DNA of 25,973 nt from an uncultured Blautia sp. (GCA_934358405.1 CAKRKL010000014.1:1-25973); one strand, 5' to 3'; positions 1 to 7,583 are shown, numbered from the stretch's first letter. Program-made: numbers and translations. The notes: generated by a model from the letters alone, not told the origin.

Positions 1-58
1 GGTGGAAGTGTGGCAACACATGGAGCTGACTGTTACTAATAGGGTGAGGGCTTGACCA
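1..58 (+). rRNA. 23S rRNA, 3' end (partial)
   Basis: The first bases match the conserved end of bacterial 23S rRNA: GTGGAAGTGTGGCAACACA, then TGGAGCTGACTGTTACTAAT and a final AGGGTGAGGGCTTGACC. The gene enters from the left edge on the plus strand. The exact mature 3' end is estimated by resemblance and could lie a few bases either way. No 5S gene follows before the tRNA genes. Confidence 0.9.
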
Positions 59-60
59 AA

Positions 61-105
61 GCGCAAAGTGCGCAGGTCGTTCCATTGAACGAAGCGAGAT
101 GGAAC
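61..105 (+). other. Hairpins just after 23S (processing or termination region)
   Basis: Two inverted repeats follow the 23S end. GCGCA/TGCGC sits at 61-73 with a 3-base loop, and GTTCCAT (79-85) pairs with ATGGAAC (99-105). Neither is followed by a long T run, so RNA processing or pausing is more likely than classical intrinsic termination. The function is inferred from position only. Confidence 0.4.
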
Positions 106-135
106 TTCCAGGTTATTCGCAAGGTTAAAAAATTC

Positions 136-164
136 TTGACAAATTCCAGACAAGGGTGTAACAT
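136..164 (+). promoter_or_regulatory. Promoter of the tRNA operon
   Basis: A perfect -35 box TTGACA (136-141) is separated by 17 bases from TAACAT (159-164). It lies after the 23S gene and about 34 bases before tRNA-Asn, so the tRNAs can be transcribed independently of the rRNA operon. Confidence 0.7.
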
Positions 165-197
165 GTATGTAGTTTTGAAGGTACAAAATACCTTTAT

Positions 198-270
198 TCC
201 TCCTTAGCTCAGTCGGTAGAGCATTCGGCTGTTAACCGAAGTGTCGTTGGTTCGAGTCCAACAGGGGGAG
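198..270 (+). tRNA. tRNA-Asn (GTT)
   Basis: A 73-base cloverleaf. The acceptor TCCTCCT pairs with AGGGGGA, the D arm contains AGTCGGTAGA, the anticodon GTT is at 231-233, and the T arm contains GGTTCGAGTCC. The discriminator base is G. The 3' CCA is not encoded and must be added after transcription. Confidence 0.95.
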
Positions 271-301
271 TTTAATCGGAGCATGAAGCCCGATTTGATA
301 A

Positions 302-373
302 GGCTCCATGGTCAAGCGGTTAAGACACCGCCCTTTCACGGCGGTAACAGGGGTTCAAATCCCCTTGGAGTCA
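302..373 (+). tRNA. tRNA-Glu (TTC)
   Basis: A 72-base cloverleaf. The acceptor GGCTCCA pairs with TGGAGTC (one G-U pair). The anticodon stem CCGCC/GGCGG encloses a loop with anticodon TTC at 335-337, and the T arm is GGGGTTCAAATCCCC. The discriminator is A, and CCA is not encoded. Confidence 0.95.
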
Positions 374-401
374 TTCGCTTCGGCGAATAACTAAATAATA
401 T

Positions 402-472
402 GGTGCCATAGCCAAGTGGTAAGGCAAAGGTCTGCAACACCTCTATCCCCAGTTCAAATCTGGGTGGCACCT
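402..472 (+). tRNA. tRNA-Cys (GCA)
   Basis: A 71-base cloverleaf. The acceptor GGTGCCA pairs with TGGCACC, the anticodon GCA is at 434-436, and the T arm is CCCAGTTCAAATCTGGG. The discriminator U is the identity base expected for cysteine. CCA is not encoded. It is the last gene of the Asn-Glu-Cys cluster. Confidence 0.95.
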
Positions 473-477
473 CTTGA

Positions 478-506
478 AGCTCTTGATATTTGTCAAGAGC
501 TTTTTT
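478..506 (+). terminator. Rho-independent terminator of the tRNA operon
   Basis: AGCTCTTGA (478-486) and TCAAGAGCT (493-501) form a perfect 9-bp stem with a 6-base loop, followed by a T run to 506. It begins 5 bases after tRNA-Cys. Confidence 0.9.
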
Positions 507-563
507 GCATTTGGTTCGAAGCGAAATTGTCTGTTTTGCTCTAAAAAGAATTTATAAAACACG

Positions 564-592
564 ATGACAAAATCTAAAGTCGGTGTTATAAT
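564..592 (+). promoter_or_regulatory. Promoter upstream of the MATE gene
   Basis: ATGACA (564-569), a 17-base spacer and a perfect TATAAT (587-592). Transcription should start near 599, about 75 bases before the MATE start codon and just before a terminator-like hairpin. Confidence 0.75.
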
Positions 593-608
593 CCATATAA
601 CAATGGCG

Positions 609-636
609 AAAAAAAGGTCCATGAGGCCTTTTTTTT
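609..636 (+). terminator. Terminator-like hairpin in the MATE leader (possible attenuator)
   Basis: Seven A plus GGTC (609-619) pair with GGCC plus seven T (625-635) around a 5-base loop, and the T run reaches 636. The structure has the form of an intrinsic terminator and begins about 10 bases after the predicted transcription start. I see no other promoter between it and the gene, so expression probably needs read-through. Regulation by attenuation is inference. Confidence 0.55.
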
Positions 637-673
637 GCGCAGAAAAATATGGATGATGAAGGAGAAAAATGAA

Positions 674-2020
674 ATGAAAGATGACAGACAGGATCTGACA
701 ACAGGCTCCATCTGGGGAAAAATGCTGCTTTTCAGCATTCCGCTGATGCTGACAAACCTGCTTCAGGTGTTGTTTAATATGGCAGATATTGCGGTAATCG
801 GGCAGTTTGCAGGTTCGTTGTCCCTGGGGGCAGTAGGTTCTACTGCTACGCTTGTCACTCTTTTTACAGGAATTCTCATTGGCATGGCAGGAGGTATCAA
901 TGTTCTGGTTGCAAGATATTTCGGTGCCCGGGATAAAAGAAGCACCATACAGACTGTACATACTGCTCTTCTTGTAAGCTTTGCTGCCGGAGTGATCGTA
1001 CTGATATTCGGACTGCTTTTTTCAAGAGGCGTTCTGGAACTGCTGAATACAAAGGAGGAGCTGTTAGAAGGAGCAGTACTTTATATTCGGATTTATTTTC
1101 TTGGAATGCCTGCGCTGGCATTGTATAATTTTGGTAATGCGGTGTGCAGTGCCTTTGGAGATACTAAGAAGCCTTTATATTATCTGTCTGCGGCAGGTGT
1201 TGTGAATGTTGTGCTGAATCTGTTTTTTGTTATTGGCTGTAAAATGGATGTGGCAGGAGTTGCACTGGCCAGTATTATTGCCCAGTATCTGTCTGCAATA
1301 TTGATTTTACGCGCACTGGCAAAAATGGGAGGAGATTATGCACTTCGTATGTCTGAACTGAAATTTGACAAAAAAATGGCAAAATACATTATTCAGATCG
1401 GACTTCCGGCAGGATTACAAAATGGAATATTCCAGGTTGCCAATCTGTTTATCCAGGCTGGTGTAAATACCTTTGACGCTACTATGGTAGCTGGTAATTC
1501 TGCAGCTGCAAATGCAGATGCTTTGCTTTATGATTCTATGGCTGCTTTTTATACAGCCTGCGGAAGCTTTATGGGACAAAATTACGGTGCAGGTAAAAGA
1601 AAGCGGGTGAAAAACAGTTATCTGATCAGTCTTGCCTATTCTTTTGGTATCGGACTGGCAGGAGGAATCTGTCTTGTTATTTTCGGAAGACAGTTTCTGG
1701 GATTGTTTACCAATGATGCGGCTGTTATAGATGCAGGAATGAAAAGACTGACCATTATGGGCTTCAGCTATGGATTTTCAGCCTTTATGGATGCCAGCAT
1801 TGCTGCTTCAAGGGCTCTTGGAAAAAGCTTTGTGCCCACTATAACTGTGATCCTGGGTTCTTGCGTATTCCGAATGATTTGGGTGAATACGGTTTTTGCA
1901 TATTTCAGAACGATTCCATCATTATATCTGCTGTATATTTTCTCGTGGGGAATTACAGCGACTGTGGAGATTATTTATTTTATACATGTGTATAAGAATA
2001 CAAAGATTGGAGTGGCGTGA
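674..2020 (+). CDS. MATE family efflux transporter
   Basis: A 448-residue integral membrane protein of the multidrug and toxic compound extrusion family. These cation-coupled antiporters expel drugs, dyes or metabolites across the cytoplasmic membrane. The length and roughly twelve hydrophobic segments in two similar halves fit the family. The N-terminus (SIPLMLTNLLQVLFNMADIA) is the typical first-helix region, and the second half begins near GLPAGLQNGIFQVANL. ATG 674 is chosen because AAGGAG at 659-664 is well spaced before it. A TTG at 635 in frame lies in the leader hairpin, and ATGs at 653 and 656 have no good ribosome binding site. The gene stands alone between the tRNA operon and a convergent gene. 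The substrate cannot be told from sequence. Confidence 0.92.
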   Translation: MKDDRQDLTTGSIWGKMLLFSIPLMLTNLLQVLFNMADIAVIGQFAGSLSLGAVGSTATLVTLFTGILIGMAGGINVLVARYFGARDKRSTIQTVHTALLVSFAAGVIVLIFGLLFSRGVLELLNTKEELLEGAVLYIRIYFLGMPALALYNFGNAVCSAFGDTKKPLYYLSAAGVVNVVLNLFFVIGCKMDVAGVALASIIAQYLSAILILRALAKMGGDYALRMSELKFDKKMAKYIIQIGLPAGLQNGIFQVANLFIQAGVNTFDATMVAGNSAAANADALLYDSMAAFYTACGSFMGQNYGAGKRKRVKNSYLISLAYSFGIGLAGGICLVIFGRQFLGLFTNDAAVIDAGMKRLTIMGFSYGFSAFMDASIAASRALGKSFVPTITVILGSCVFRMIWVNTVFAYFRTIPSLYLLYIFSWGITATVEIIYFIHVYKNTKIGVA

Positions 2021-2062
2021 ACCTAATCTGCAAATATTCACCATATAGAACTGCCAAAATAA

Positions 2063-2106
2063 AACAAGCCTCAGAAGCAGTACGAAAAATGCTTCCGGGG
2101 CTTGTT
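2063..2106. terminator. Bidirectional terminator
   Basis: AACAAGCC (2063-2070) pairs with GGCTTGTT (2099-2106), continued by GAAGCA/TGCTTC around a 10-base loop. T-rich sequence follows on the plus strand and AAAATAAAA precedes it, which reads as a T run on the minus strand. It serves both the MATE gene and the convergent gene ending at 2129. Confidence 0.85.
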
Positions 2107-2128
2107 ATTCTTTTGCAGGATTAAATCC

Positions 2129-2926
2129 TTATTCAGCAGCAGTTACAGCTGTAATATGCGGATTGACACCCTCATACCAGTAAAGGAAGCCCTCCATGTC
2201 GATTTTATCGCCGATATTCAGAGCTTCTACAGCCTTATACACATCGCTGTCCTTGTCACACAGATAGGATTCTACTGTGAATGTATAAGTTTCTCCATTA
2301 AGGGAAACATTAAAATAAAGGTCATCACCTTCAGAACCGGAGCCATCATAGTTGTAAAGATATGCAACATCATTTCCGTCAGCATCCTGTCCGGCTGCTT
2401 CTACAGTCATGCCCTTGAAGGATACCAGCTCGTTCTGATGGTCGATCAGCTCATCCTTGCCAAGAAGATCTGTTACGTCAAGTGGCTCTGCAACATATTC
2501 ACCGTCCTCAATCTCGAAAGAGGATACATCTGCAACCTCAATTTCTCCGGACCATTCAGCCTTGTATCCGGTTACCTTGATCTTGGTACCAGGTACCAGC
2601 TTGTCATACTCTTCCTCAGAGCATGGCATGTTGTAAATGAAGTATGCGCCGTCTTTATCCTGGGTATAGAGAGTTGCCTTATCTTCCCACCAGGACTGCT
2701 TAGCCTGTACATAGGTTTCGATCACAACCTCGTCATCTACTGCTGCAGCAAGGTACTCATCATGAGTCATAACGCCCTCGGACTTCACATCAGCTTCCTC
2801 GGAAGCATCAGCCTCATCAGAAGCAGCCTCTGTGGTCTCTTCAGCGGTATTCTCCTCTGCCATAACAGCTCCCGGAAATGCAAAAGTAAGGGAGAGCGCC
2901 ATCAGTAATACAAGTCTTTTTTTCAT
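2129..2926 (-). CDS. Secreted acidic protein, possible OB-like fold
   Basis: A 265-residue exported protein of unknown function. A signal peptide (MKKRLVLLMALSLTFAFPG, cleavage likely after VMA, about residue 22) has no lipobox cysteine, so the product is probably released. A low-complexity Glu/Ala/Thr/Asp linker follows (about 23-50). Then come two stretches of beta-rich sequence: about 60-130 with GTKIKVTGYKAEWSGEIEVA, and about 140-265 with NIGDKIDMEGFLYWYEG near the end. The pattern 'strand, G-x-K-I-x-V-x-G-x' recalls OB-fold proteins, but this is a weak structural guess. ATG 2926 is chosen over the upstream 2986-3016 region because AAGGAG sits 7 bases before it and the signal peptide starts there. 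It lies downstream of the ABC transporter operon, separated by a terminator. Confidence 0.75.
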   Translation of the reverse strand: MKKRLVLLMALSLTFAFPGAVMAEENTAEETTEAASDEADASEEADVKSEGVMTHDEYLAAAVDDEVVIETYVQAKQSWWEDKATLYTQDKDGAYFIYNMPCSEEEYDKLVPGTKIKVTGYKAEWSGEIEVADVSSFEIEDGEYVAEPLDVTDLLGKDELIDHQNELVSFKGMTVEAAGQDADGNDVAYLYNYDGSGSEGDDLYFNVSLNGETYTFTVESYLCDKDSDVYKAVEALNIGDKIDMEGFLYWYEGVNPHITAVTAAE

Positions 2927-2962
2927 AATGTCTCCTTTCTGTGTGTACGCAAAAAACGTCAC

Positions 2963-2982
2963 AAAGGTATGCCTTTGGCATA
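2963..2982 (-). promoter_or_regulatory. Dyad symmetry in the leader of the secreted protein
   Basis: TATGCC-TTT-GGCATA (2968-2982) is a perfect 6-bp inverted repeat. It overlaps a second one, AAAGG-TATG-CCTTT (2963-2976), so the two RNA hairpins would exclude each other. It could be an operator or a leader switch. Nothing else supports a function. Confidence 0.3.
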
Positions 2983-2993
2983 TGTATTTTATT

Positions 2994-3024
2994 AAAAAAG
3001 GTGGCTGTATGTACAACCACCTTT
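2994..3024 (-). terminator. Terminator of the ABC transporter operon
   Basis: Read on the minus strand, AAAGGTGGTTGT (3024-3013) and ACAGCCACCTTT (3008-2997) form a 12-bp stem with one G-U pair and a 4-base loop, followed by T residues to 2994. It lies 44 bases after the stop codon of the substrate-binding protein. Confidence 0.85.
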
Positions 3025-3052
3025 ATTATAAACGAAAACATGAGGAAATCAA
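3025..3052 (-). promoter_or_regulatory. Candidate promoter for the secreted protein gene
   Basis: On the minus strand TTGATT (3052-3047), a 16-base spacer and TATAAT (3030-3025). The predicted start would fall inside the terminator hairpin, so only half of that hairpin would be in the transcript. No better promoter is visible before the gene. Confidence 0.45.
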
Positions 3053-3067
3053 GGGATTCCCGGAAAG

Positions 3068-4678
3068 TTATTTCCTGCATTTTCTTTTTTCCCGGAACAG
3101 ATAAAGCAGAATGAAAAACCAGACCATCCCAAGACTGATAAGGAGAATCTTAGATTCTGCAGGAAGAGGTCCAAGGTCTGTTTTTGGGGAGGCTTCTGAC
3201 TGGGAAATCTGATCCAGATGGTACAGGGAGGTTACGTCGCTGTAAAGCTGGTCAATGTAGTCCTCATTGATTTCCTGCTTTCTTCTCACAGATTTGGTCA
3301 CATTTTCGATCAGCTGTCCGGCTGCGTCACGAAGGGAAGCGGAGCCGTTAAATACAGGTGTAACAAAGGTATGCTCCACATTTTCCAGAAGAGTCTTGGA
3401 GGCTTTGATTTTCACATCATAGTAGGTGGAATTGTCTTCGCCCTCCCTGGAAAGATAATCCTGATACTGATCGGAGTCCTGGGCTTTGCTGGTAACAGGC
3501 ACATAGCCCTCTGTTTCAGAATAAGCGATCTGCACATCATTTGTAAGCAGATACTGGGTGAAAAGCCAGGATGCCAGCACCTCCTGGGAGTCCTTCTTAT
3601 TGAACACGCATACGGAAGGCCCCTGGGAAATCATCTGAGGATTCTCAGGATCAAATTGCGGAATGGTCATAACCGCTGTCTCAAAATCCACAAGTGCATC
3701 GGAGCTGATATCCACAAGTGGCGCATGAGTACCCATCCAGGTAGCTCCTGCTGTAGAATCAATGGCAAAAATACACTGTCCGGCATTCAAAAAGTTGGCT
3801 GGATAGCTGGAAATCTTAAAGGTGGAAAAAGCACCTGTTTTTACATGATCTGCAATGGTGTACAGAAGATCAGTGGTGGTGTCATTAAAAAGCTGAATTT
3901 CGCCGCTGTCTGTGGAATACCCTGCGTTTTTCTGCTTCAGCATTTCGATCATCATGTTATCTGTGGACTTATCTATAAAGGGAATCAGCACGTTTTGCCC
4001 GTTAATCTTGTAGGTGCCGTCTGCATTTTGTTCCATAGCTTTTTCGCTGACTTCCCAGACAAAATCCCAGGTGAGAACTTCGGGAAGGGTGTAGCCAAGC
4101 TTTTCCACATAGGTTTTGTTCACGTAGCAGACCTCTGTGGAACGCATAAAGGGTAGTGCATAGTAATGTCCGGCAAAGGAGCATTCCTCAAGAAACTGGG
4201 GGATGATCTGGTCACTTTTTACGGAATCAAATTCCAGCTTGCTTCCGCCCAGACCATAACTGCTGTCTGCCATCAGGTCATCCAGAGGAACCACAGTGTC
4301 ATTTCCGGTCAGGTAAGTGGCAATGTGGTCCGGATAGGTGATGCACACATTTGGGGTGGTATCTGTGGCAATGTTGGTAATGACATCGTTGTAAATCTTG
4401 CCATAATCGGTGTAAAGCCGCAGATCCACAGTGATATTGGGGTACAGGGCTTCGAAATCGGAAATGGCTTTTTTGTAGATCTCTGTCTGGGTTTTATTGG
4501 TGTCGTTTTTTGCCCAGAAGGTAATCTGATAATTGCGGGAGGTATCAAACTCCTCCGGAATGGAGAAGGCACTTTGCTCCTTTGCACCGTGGCAGCCTGT
4601 AAGGCCTGCCAAAAAGGCAGCAGCCAGCATGGAAACAAGGAGCCTTTTCCATGGAAATTTACGCTTGTTTGTTATCAT
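3068..4678 (-). CDS. Extracellular substrate-binding lipoprotein of ABC importer, with C-terminal membrane helix
   Basis: A 536-residue periplasmic-binding-type protein (SBP family 1, carbohydrate/glycerol-phosphate type) that should capture substrate outside the cell and deliver it to the permeases encoded upstream. The N-terminus has a lipoprotein signal with lipobox LTGC and lipid-bearing Cys29. The body has family features such as NYQITFWAKND, PNVCITYPDH and YYALPFMRSTEVCYVNK. It is longer than the usual 420-450 residues. The last 30 residues hold a hydrophobic helix (about 509-528, ILLISLGMVWFFILLYLF) followed by RxKRKxRK, a positive-inside anchor, so both ends may be membrane-attached. 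Its ATG overlaps the permease stop codon (ATGA) and has AGGAGG upstream, indicating translational coupling. It is the last gene of the operon. The substrate is unknown. Confidence 0.88.
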   Translation of the reverse strand: MITNKRKFPWKRLLVSMLAAAFLAGLTGCHGAKEQSAFSIPEEFDTSRNYQITFWAKNDTNKTQTEIYKKAISDFEALYPNITVDLRLYTDYGKIYNDVITNIATDTTPNVCITYPDHIATYLTGNDTVVPLDDLMADSSYGLGGSKLEFDSVKSDQIIPQFLEECSFAGHYYALPFMRSTEVCYVNKTYVEKLGYTLPEVLTWDFVWEVSEKAMEQNADGTYKINGQNVLIPFIDKSTDNMMIEMLKQKNAGYSTDSGEIQLFNDTTTDLLYTIADHVKTGAFSTFKISSYPANFLNAGQCIFAIDSTAGATWMGTHAPLVDISSDALVDFETAVMTIPQFDPENPQMISQGPSVCVFNKKDSQEVLASWLFTQYLLTNDVQIAYSETEGYVPVTSKAQDSDQYQDYLSREGEDNSTYYDVKIKASKTLLENVEHTFVTPVFNGSASLRDAAGQLIENVTKSVRRKQEINEDYIDQLYSDVTSLYHLDQISQSEASPKTDLGPLPAESKILLISLGMVWFFILLYLFREKRKCRK

Positions 4679-5547
4679 CCTTTTGTACCTCCTCTTGAAA
4701 CACCAGCCATGATTTTGTTGCGGAAAACCAGAAATAAAATAATAAGGGGAAGTGAGATCACAACAACTGCTGCCATCATTGCGGGGATATTTTCCCGTCC
4801 AAAGCCGTTTTCACGGATTTCCTGAATCCCGTTAGAAACAAGATAATAATTCTGATCATCTGTGATCAGGCGTGGCCATACATAAGAATTCCAGCATTCA
4901 ATGACCTTCAGAATGGCAATGGTAACCATAGTTGGCTTGCAGATAGGAATCATAACCCTGCAAAGATATTTCAGATCAGAGGTGCCGTCTACTTTTGCTG
5001 CCCGGTAAAGCTCATCAGGAACCTGTTCAAAATTTTCCTTCAGCAGATAAATATAAAATACTGAAGTGACAGAGGGAAGAATCAGTCCCAGAAAGGTATT
5101 TCGCATGTCCAGGTTGGTGATGGTTACGAAGTTGGTGATGATCACAAGCTCATTGGGAATCATCATCAGAGAAAGAAAAAGAGTAAATGCCAGATTCTTT
5201 CCCCGGAATTCCAGTCTTGCAAAGGCAAAGGCAGAAAGAGTGATTACAACCATCATAATAGCAGTGGTGGCCGCTGTGAAAATAAGGGTGTTGAGAAGAT
5301 ATTTTCCAAGAGGCACGGTTGTAAAGGCGTCTGCATAATTCTGAAGGGTTGGATTCAGGATAAAAAAGCTGGGAATGTGCTCTGCATTATAAGAACTGTA
5401 GCTTTTTACAGATGTCAGGACCATCCAGTAAAAAGGAAACAGCACAATAAGTGCCCACAAAATGAGTAAAATGTAAGTGATCACGCTGACTGTCTTTTGA
5501 TGCCAGGCAGAAGATCGTTCATTAGTAAAGCTGTTTGAATTATCCAT
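4675..5547 (-). CDS. ABC transporter permease (UgpE/MalG type)
   Basis: A 290-residue inner membrane subunit of a carbohydrate-type ABC importer (CUT1-like). A basic and polar N-terminus leads into a first helix near 20-45, and about six helices follow. The cytoplasmic coupling loop that docks on the ATPase is visible as LYRAAKVDGTS (AAKVDG at 183-188), the EAA motif of MalG/UgpE proteins. The C-terminus ends with a helix (about 253-273) and a short polar tail, as in UgpE. It follows the other permease by 36 bases and overlaps the binding-protein gene by four bases. Glycerol-3-phosphate is one possible substrate, but sugars and oligosaccharides are equally compatible. Confidence 0.9.
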   Translation of the reverse strand: MDNSNSFTNERSSAWHQKTVSVITYILLILWALIVLFPFYWMVLTSVKSYSSYNAEHIPSFFILNPTLQNYADAFTTVPLGKYLLNTLIFTAATTAIMMVVITLSAFAFARLEFRGKNLAFTLFLSLMMIPNELVIITNFVTITNLDMRNTFLGLILPSVTSVFYIYLLKENFEQVPDELYRAAKVDGTSDLKYLCRVMIPICKPTMVTIAILKVIECWNSYVWPRLITDDQNYYLVSNGIQEIRENGFGRENIPAMMAAVVVISLPLIILFLVFRNKIMAGVSRGGTKG

Positions 5548-5583
5548 TATTTATTGTCCTCGCTAACTTTATGCCACAGTTTT

Positions 5584-6477
5584 TTATGAGTAATAAACAT
5601 GCTTCCGGCTTACCAGCAGATTGATGCAGGTGATAGTCAGAACAATCACAAACAGAATGATAGCCGCAGCAGATGCATAAGATGGATAGCCTCCTCCGTT
5701 GCCGTAAAGCATGTCGTAAACATAACCTACAATGGTATTCATCCCGGCAGCATTCAAGTCTGTGCCAAAAAGTGCCACTGCATCACTGTAGGCCTTAAAC
5801 GCACCGATAAAGCCTGTTATAATCAGATAAAATACGGTAGGGGAAATCATGGGCAAAGTAATCCGCATAAAAATACGGAATCTGGAAGTGCCGTCAACTC
5901 TGGCAGCGTTATAGTAGCTTTGATTTACAGAAGCCAGGGCGCTGGTCAGAATCAGTACCTTAAAAGGCATAACGATCCAGATAGTATAAATACAAAGAAC
6001 AAGAAGCTTTGCCCAGTAGGGACCATCGATAAAATCAATGGGACCATGTCCAAACAATTGAAGAACCAGATTTATCAGTCCGTCAGAGTAGGCTGTTTTT
6101 TTGAAAAGGATCATAAAAACAAGACCGACAGCCAGTGTGTTGGTTACATAAGGCAGAAAATAAATAGTCTGGAAAAGCTTTTTTAAAGCTTTTATGGAGC
6201 TTAAGGCAACGGAAATCAAAAGTGCCAGCAAGGTAGAAAGAGGCACGGTAATGATTACCAGAAGGAAGGTATTCTTGATTGCCTGAAGAAAATAGGGATC
6301 ATGAAGCACATAGGAATAGTTATATGTGCCAGTCCCATAATATGTCTGGGATGCAAAATTGTAGCCTTCTTCAAAGGAATAGATAAAAACATCAATAAGA
6401 GGGTACACCATAAAAACACCCAGAAACAGAATTGCCGGCAGAAGATAGAGCCAGCCCTTTAAGCTTCTTTTATTCAT
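5584..6477 (-). CDS. ABC transporter permease (UgpA/MalF type)
   Basis: A 297-residue inner membrane permease, partner of the MalG-type permease. It has six predicted helices, starting with WLYLLPAILFLGVFMVYPL (about 9-27). The EAA coupling motif is seen as YYNAARVDGTS (AARVDG at 191-196), followed by the usual LPMISPTVFYL. Start ATG 6477 has AAAGGAGG seven bases upstream. It begins 11 bases after the ATPase gene ends, so the genes are cotranscribed. The length is normal for the short UgpA-like subtype, which lacks the large periplasmic loop of Escherichia coli MalF. Confidence 0.91.
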   Translation of the reverse strand: MNKRSLKGWLYLLPAILFLGVFMVYPLIDVFIYSFEEGYNFASQTYYGTGTYNYSYVLHDPYFLQAIKNTFLLVIITVPLSTLLALLISVALSSIKALKKLFQTIYFLPYVTNTLAVGLVFMILFKKTAYSDGLINLVLQLFGHGPIDFIDGPYWAKLLVLCIYTIWIVMPFKVLILTSALASVNQSYYNAARVDGTSRFRIFMRITLPMISPTVFYLIITGFIGAFKAYSDAVALFGTDLNAAGMNTIVGYVYDMLYGNGGGYPSYASAAAIILFVIVLTITCINLLVSRKHVYYS

Positions 6478-6488
6478 AGGAACCTCCT

Positions 6489-7583
6489 TTAAAGGTAAAT
6501 CCTTTCTTCTGTTTCACGGTTGAAAAGAAAAAGTTTGTTTGGCTTTACTGTAAAACGAATAGTTTTGGCAGTAAGATCAATGCTGCTTTCGGAGCTGACA
6601 ATGGAACGGATCACAGGAGAAATAGAAGCAGCATGGGAGGATACTACAGAAATGTCACGTCCCATTACTTCTACGCCCTTAAGCTGGCAGCAAAGAGAGC
6701 CGTTTACATCCGGAATAAAGCCCTCCGGGCGAATCCCTGCATATACCGGCTGATCAGAAGCTCCTGGCGTATCTATGATACTGTTTTCTCCGATATAAAG
6801 TCGTCCATTGCGAAGCTCGCCTTCAAAAACATTGATTGGCGGGGTGCCAAGGAATTTCGCAACAAACAAATTGACCGGGCTGTCATAAACCTTTTGGGGC
6901 TTGCCGATCTGCTGAATAACGCCGCCTTTCATAACAACGATCATATCGGAAATACTCATAGCCTCTTCCTGGTCGTGGGTGACAAAAACGGTTGTGATTT
7001 TTGTTGCACGCTGGATCTTGCGGATTTCCTCTCTGGTTTGCAGGCGAAGTCTTGCATCCAGATTGGAAAGGGGTTCGTCAAGGAGCAGCACCCGGGGCAT
7101 TTTTACCAAAGCCCGGGCAATGGCTACACGCTGCTGCTGACCGCCGGAAAGCTCAGATGGCCGTCGGTCCATCAGCTCTGTGATCTGTACCAGCTGGGCG
7201 GCGTTCTGGACACGCTTGTTCATTTCGTCCTTGGACAGCTTATCCTTTCCCTTTAGGTTTTGCAGGGGGAAAAGAATGTTTTGTTTTACTGTAAGATGGG
7301 GATAAAGGGCGTAATTCTGAAATACCATGCCAACGCCCCTGCTCTCCGGAGGAAGCTCTGTAACGTCCTCATCCCCGAAAAAAATCCGGCCGTCTGTTGG
7401 CTTCTCAAGCCCACAGATCATATTCAGGGTGGTGCTTTTGCCGCAGCCGGAGGGACCAAGAAGTCCGATGAGCTGTCCGTCTGGAATTTCGAAATTAAAA
7501 TTGTCCACTGCAGTAACCGATTCCCTGGATTTTCGCCCACGGGCAGGGAACTGCTTGGTGAGGTGTTCTAATACGATTTTCAT
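6489..7583 (-). CDS. ABC transporter ATP-binding protein (UgpC/MsmX/MalK type)
   Basis: A 364-residue ATPase that powers the importer encoded behind it. All motifs are present: Walker A GPSGCGKST (43-51), Q-loop Q89, signature LSGGQ (145-149), Walker B VLLLDE (165-170) and switch His203 in VTHDQ. The C-terminal 130 residues form the regulatory TOBE/MOP-like region of MalK-type ATPases (IRPEGF near 290). It is the first gene of the minus-strand operon, with AGGAGAGAG before the ATG and a promoter upstream. In many Firmicutes one shared MsmX ATPase serves several importers. Here a dedicated ATPase lies in the operon, although it might also serve others. Confidence 0.93.
   Translation of the reverse strand: MKIVLEHLTKQFPARGRKSRESVTAVDNFNFEIPDGQLIGLLGPSGCGKSTTLNMICGLEKPTDGRIFFGDEDVTELPPESRGVGMVFQNYALYPHLTVKQNILFPLQNLKGKDKLSKDEMNKRVQNAAQLVQITELMDRRPSELSGGQQQRVAIARALVKMPRVLLLDEPLSNLDARLRLQTREEIRKIQRATKITTVFVTHDQEEAMSISDMIVVMKGGVIQQIGKPQKVYDSPVNLFVAKFLGTPPINVFEGELRNGRLYIGENSIIDTPGASDQPVYAGIRPEGFIPDVNGSLCCQLKGVEVMGRDISVVSSHAASISPVIRSIVSSESSIDLTAKTIRFTVKPNKLFLFNRETEERIYL

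Noticed and set aside
60..197. A diverged 5S rRNA between 23S and tRNA-Asn
   Set aside because: The stretch lacks the conserved 5S core and is filled by two hairpins and a promoter.
635..673. Longer MATE reading frame starting at TTG 635
   Set aside because: The start lies in the leader hairpin without a ribosome binding site; ATG 674 has AAGGAG well placed and fits the family N-terminus.
3218..4156. Long plus-strand open frame (312 codons) inside the binding-protein gene
   Set aside because: It is the antisense shadow of a strongly supported lipoprotein gene, and its composition (many Cys, His, Ile) is not protein-like.
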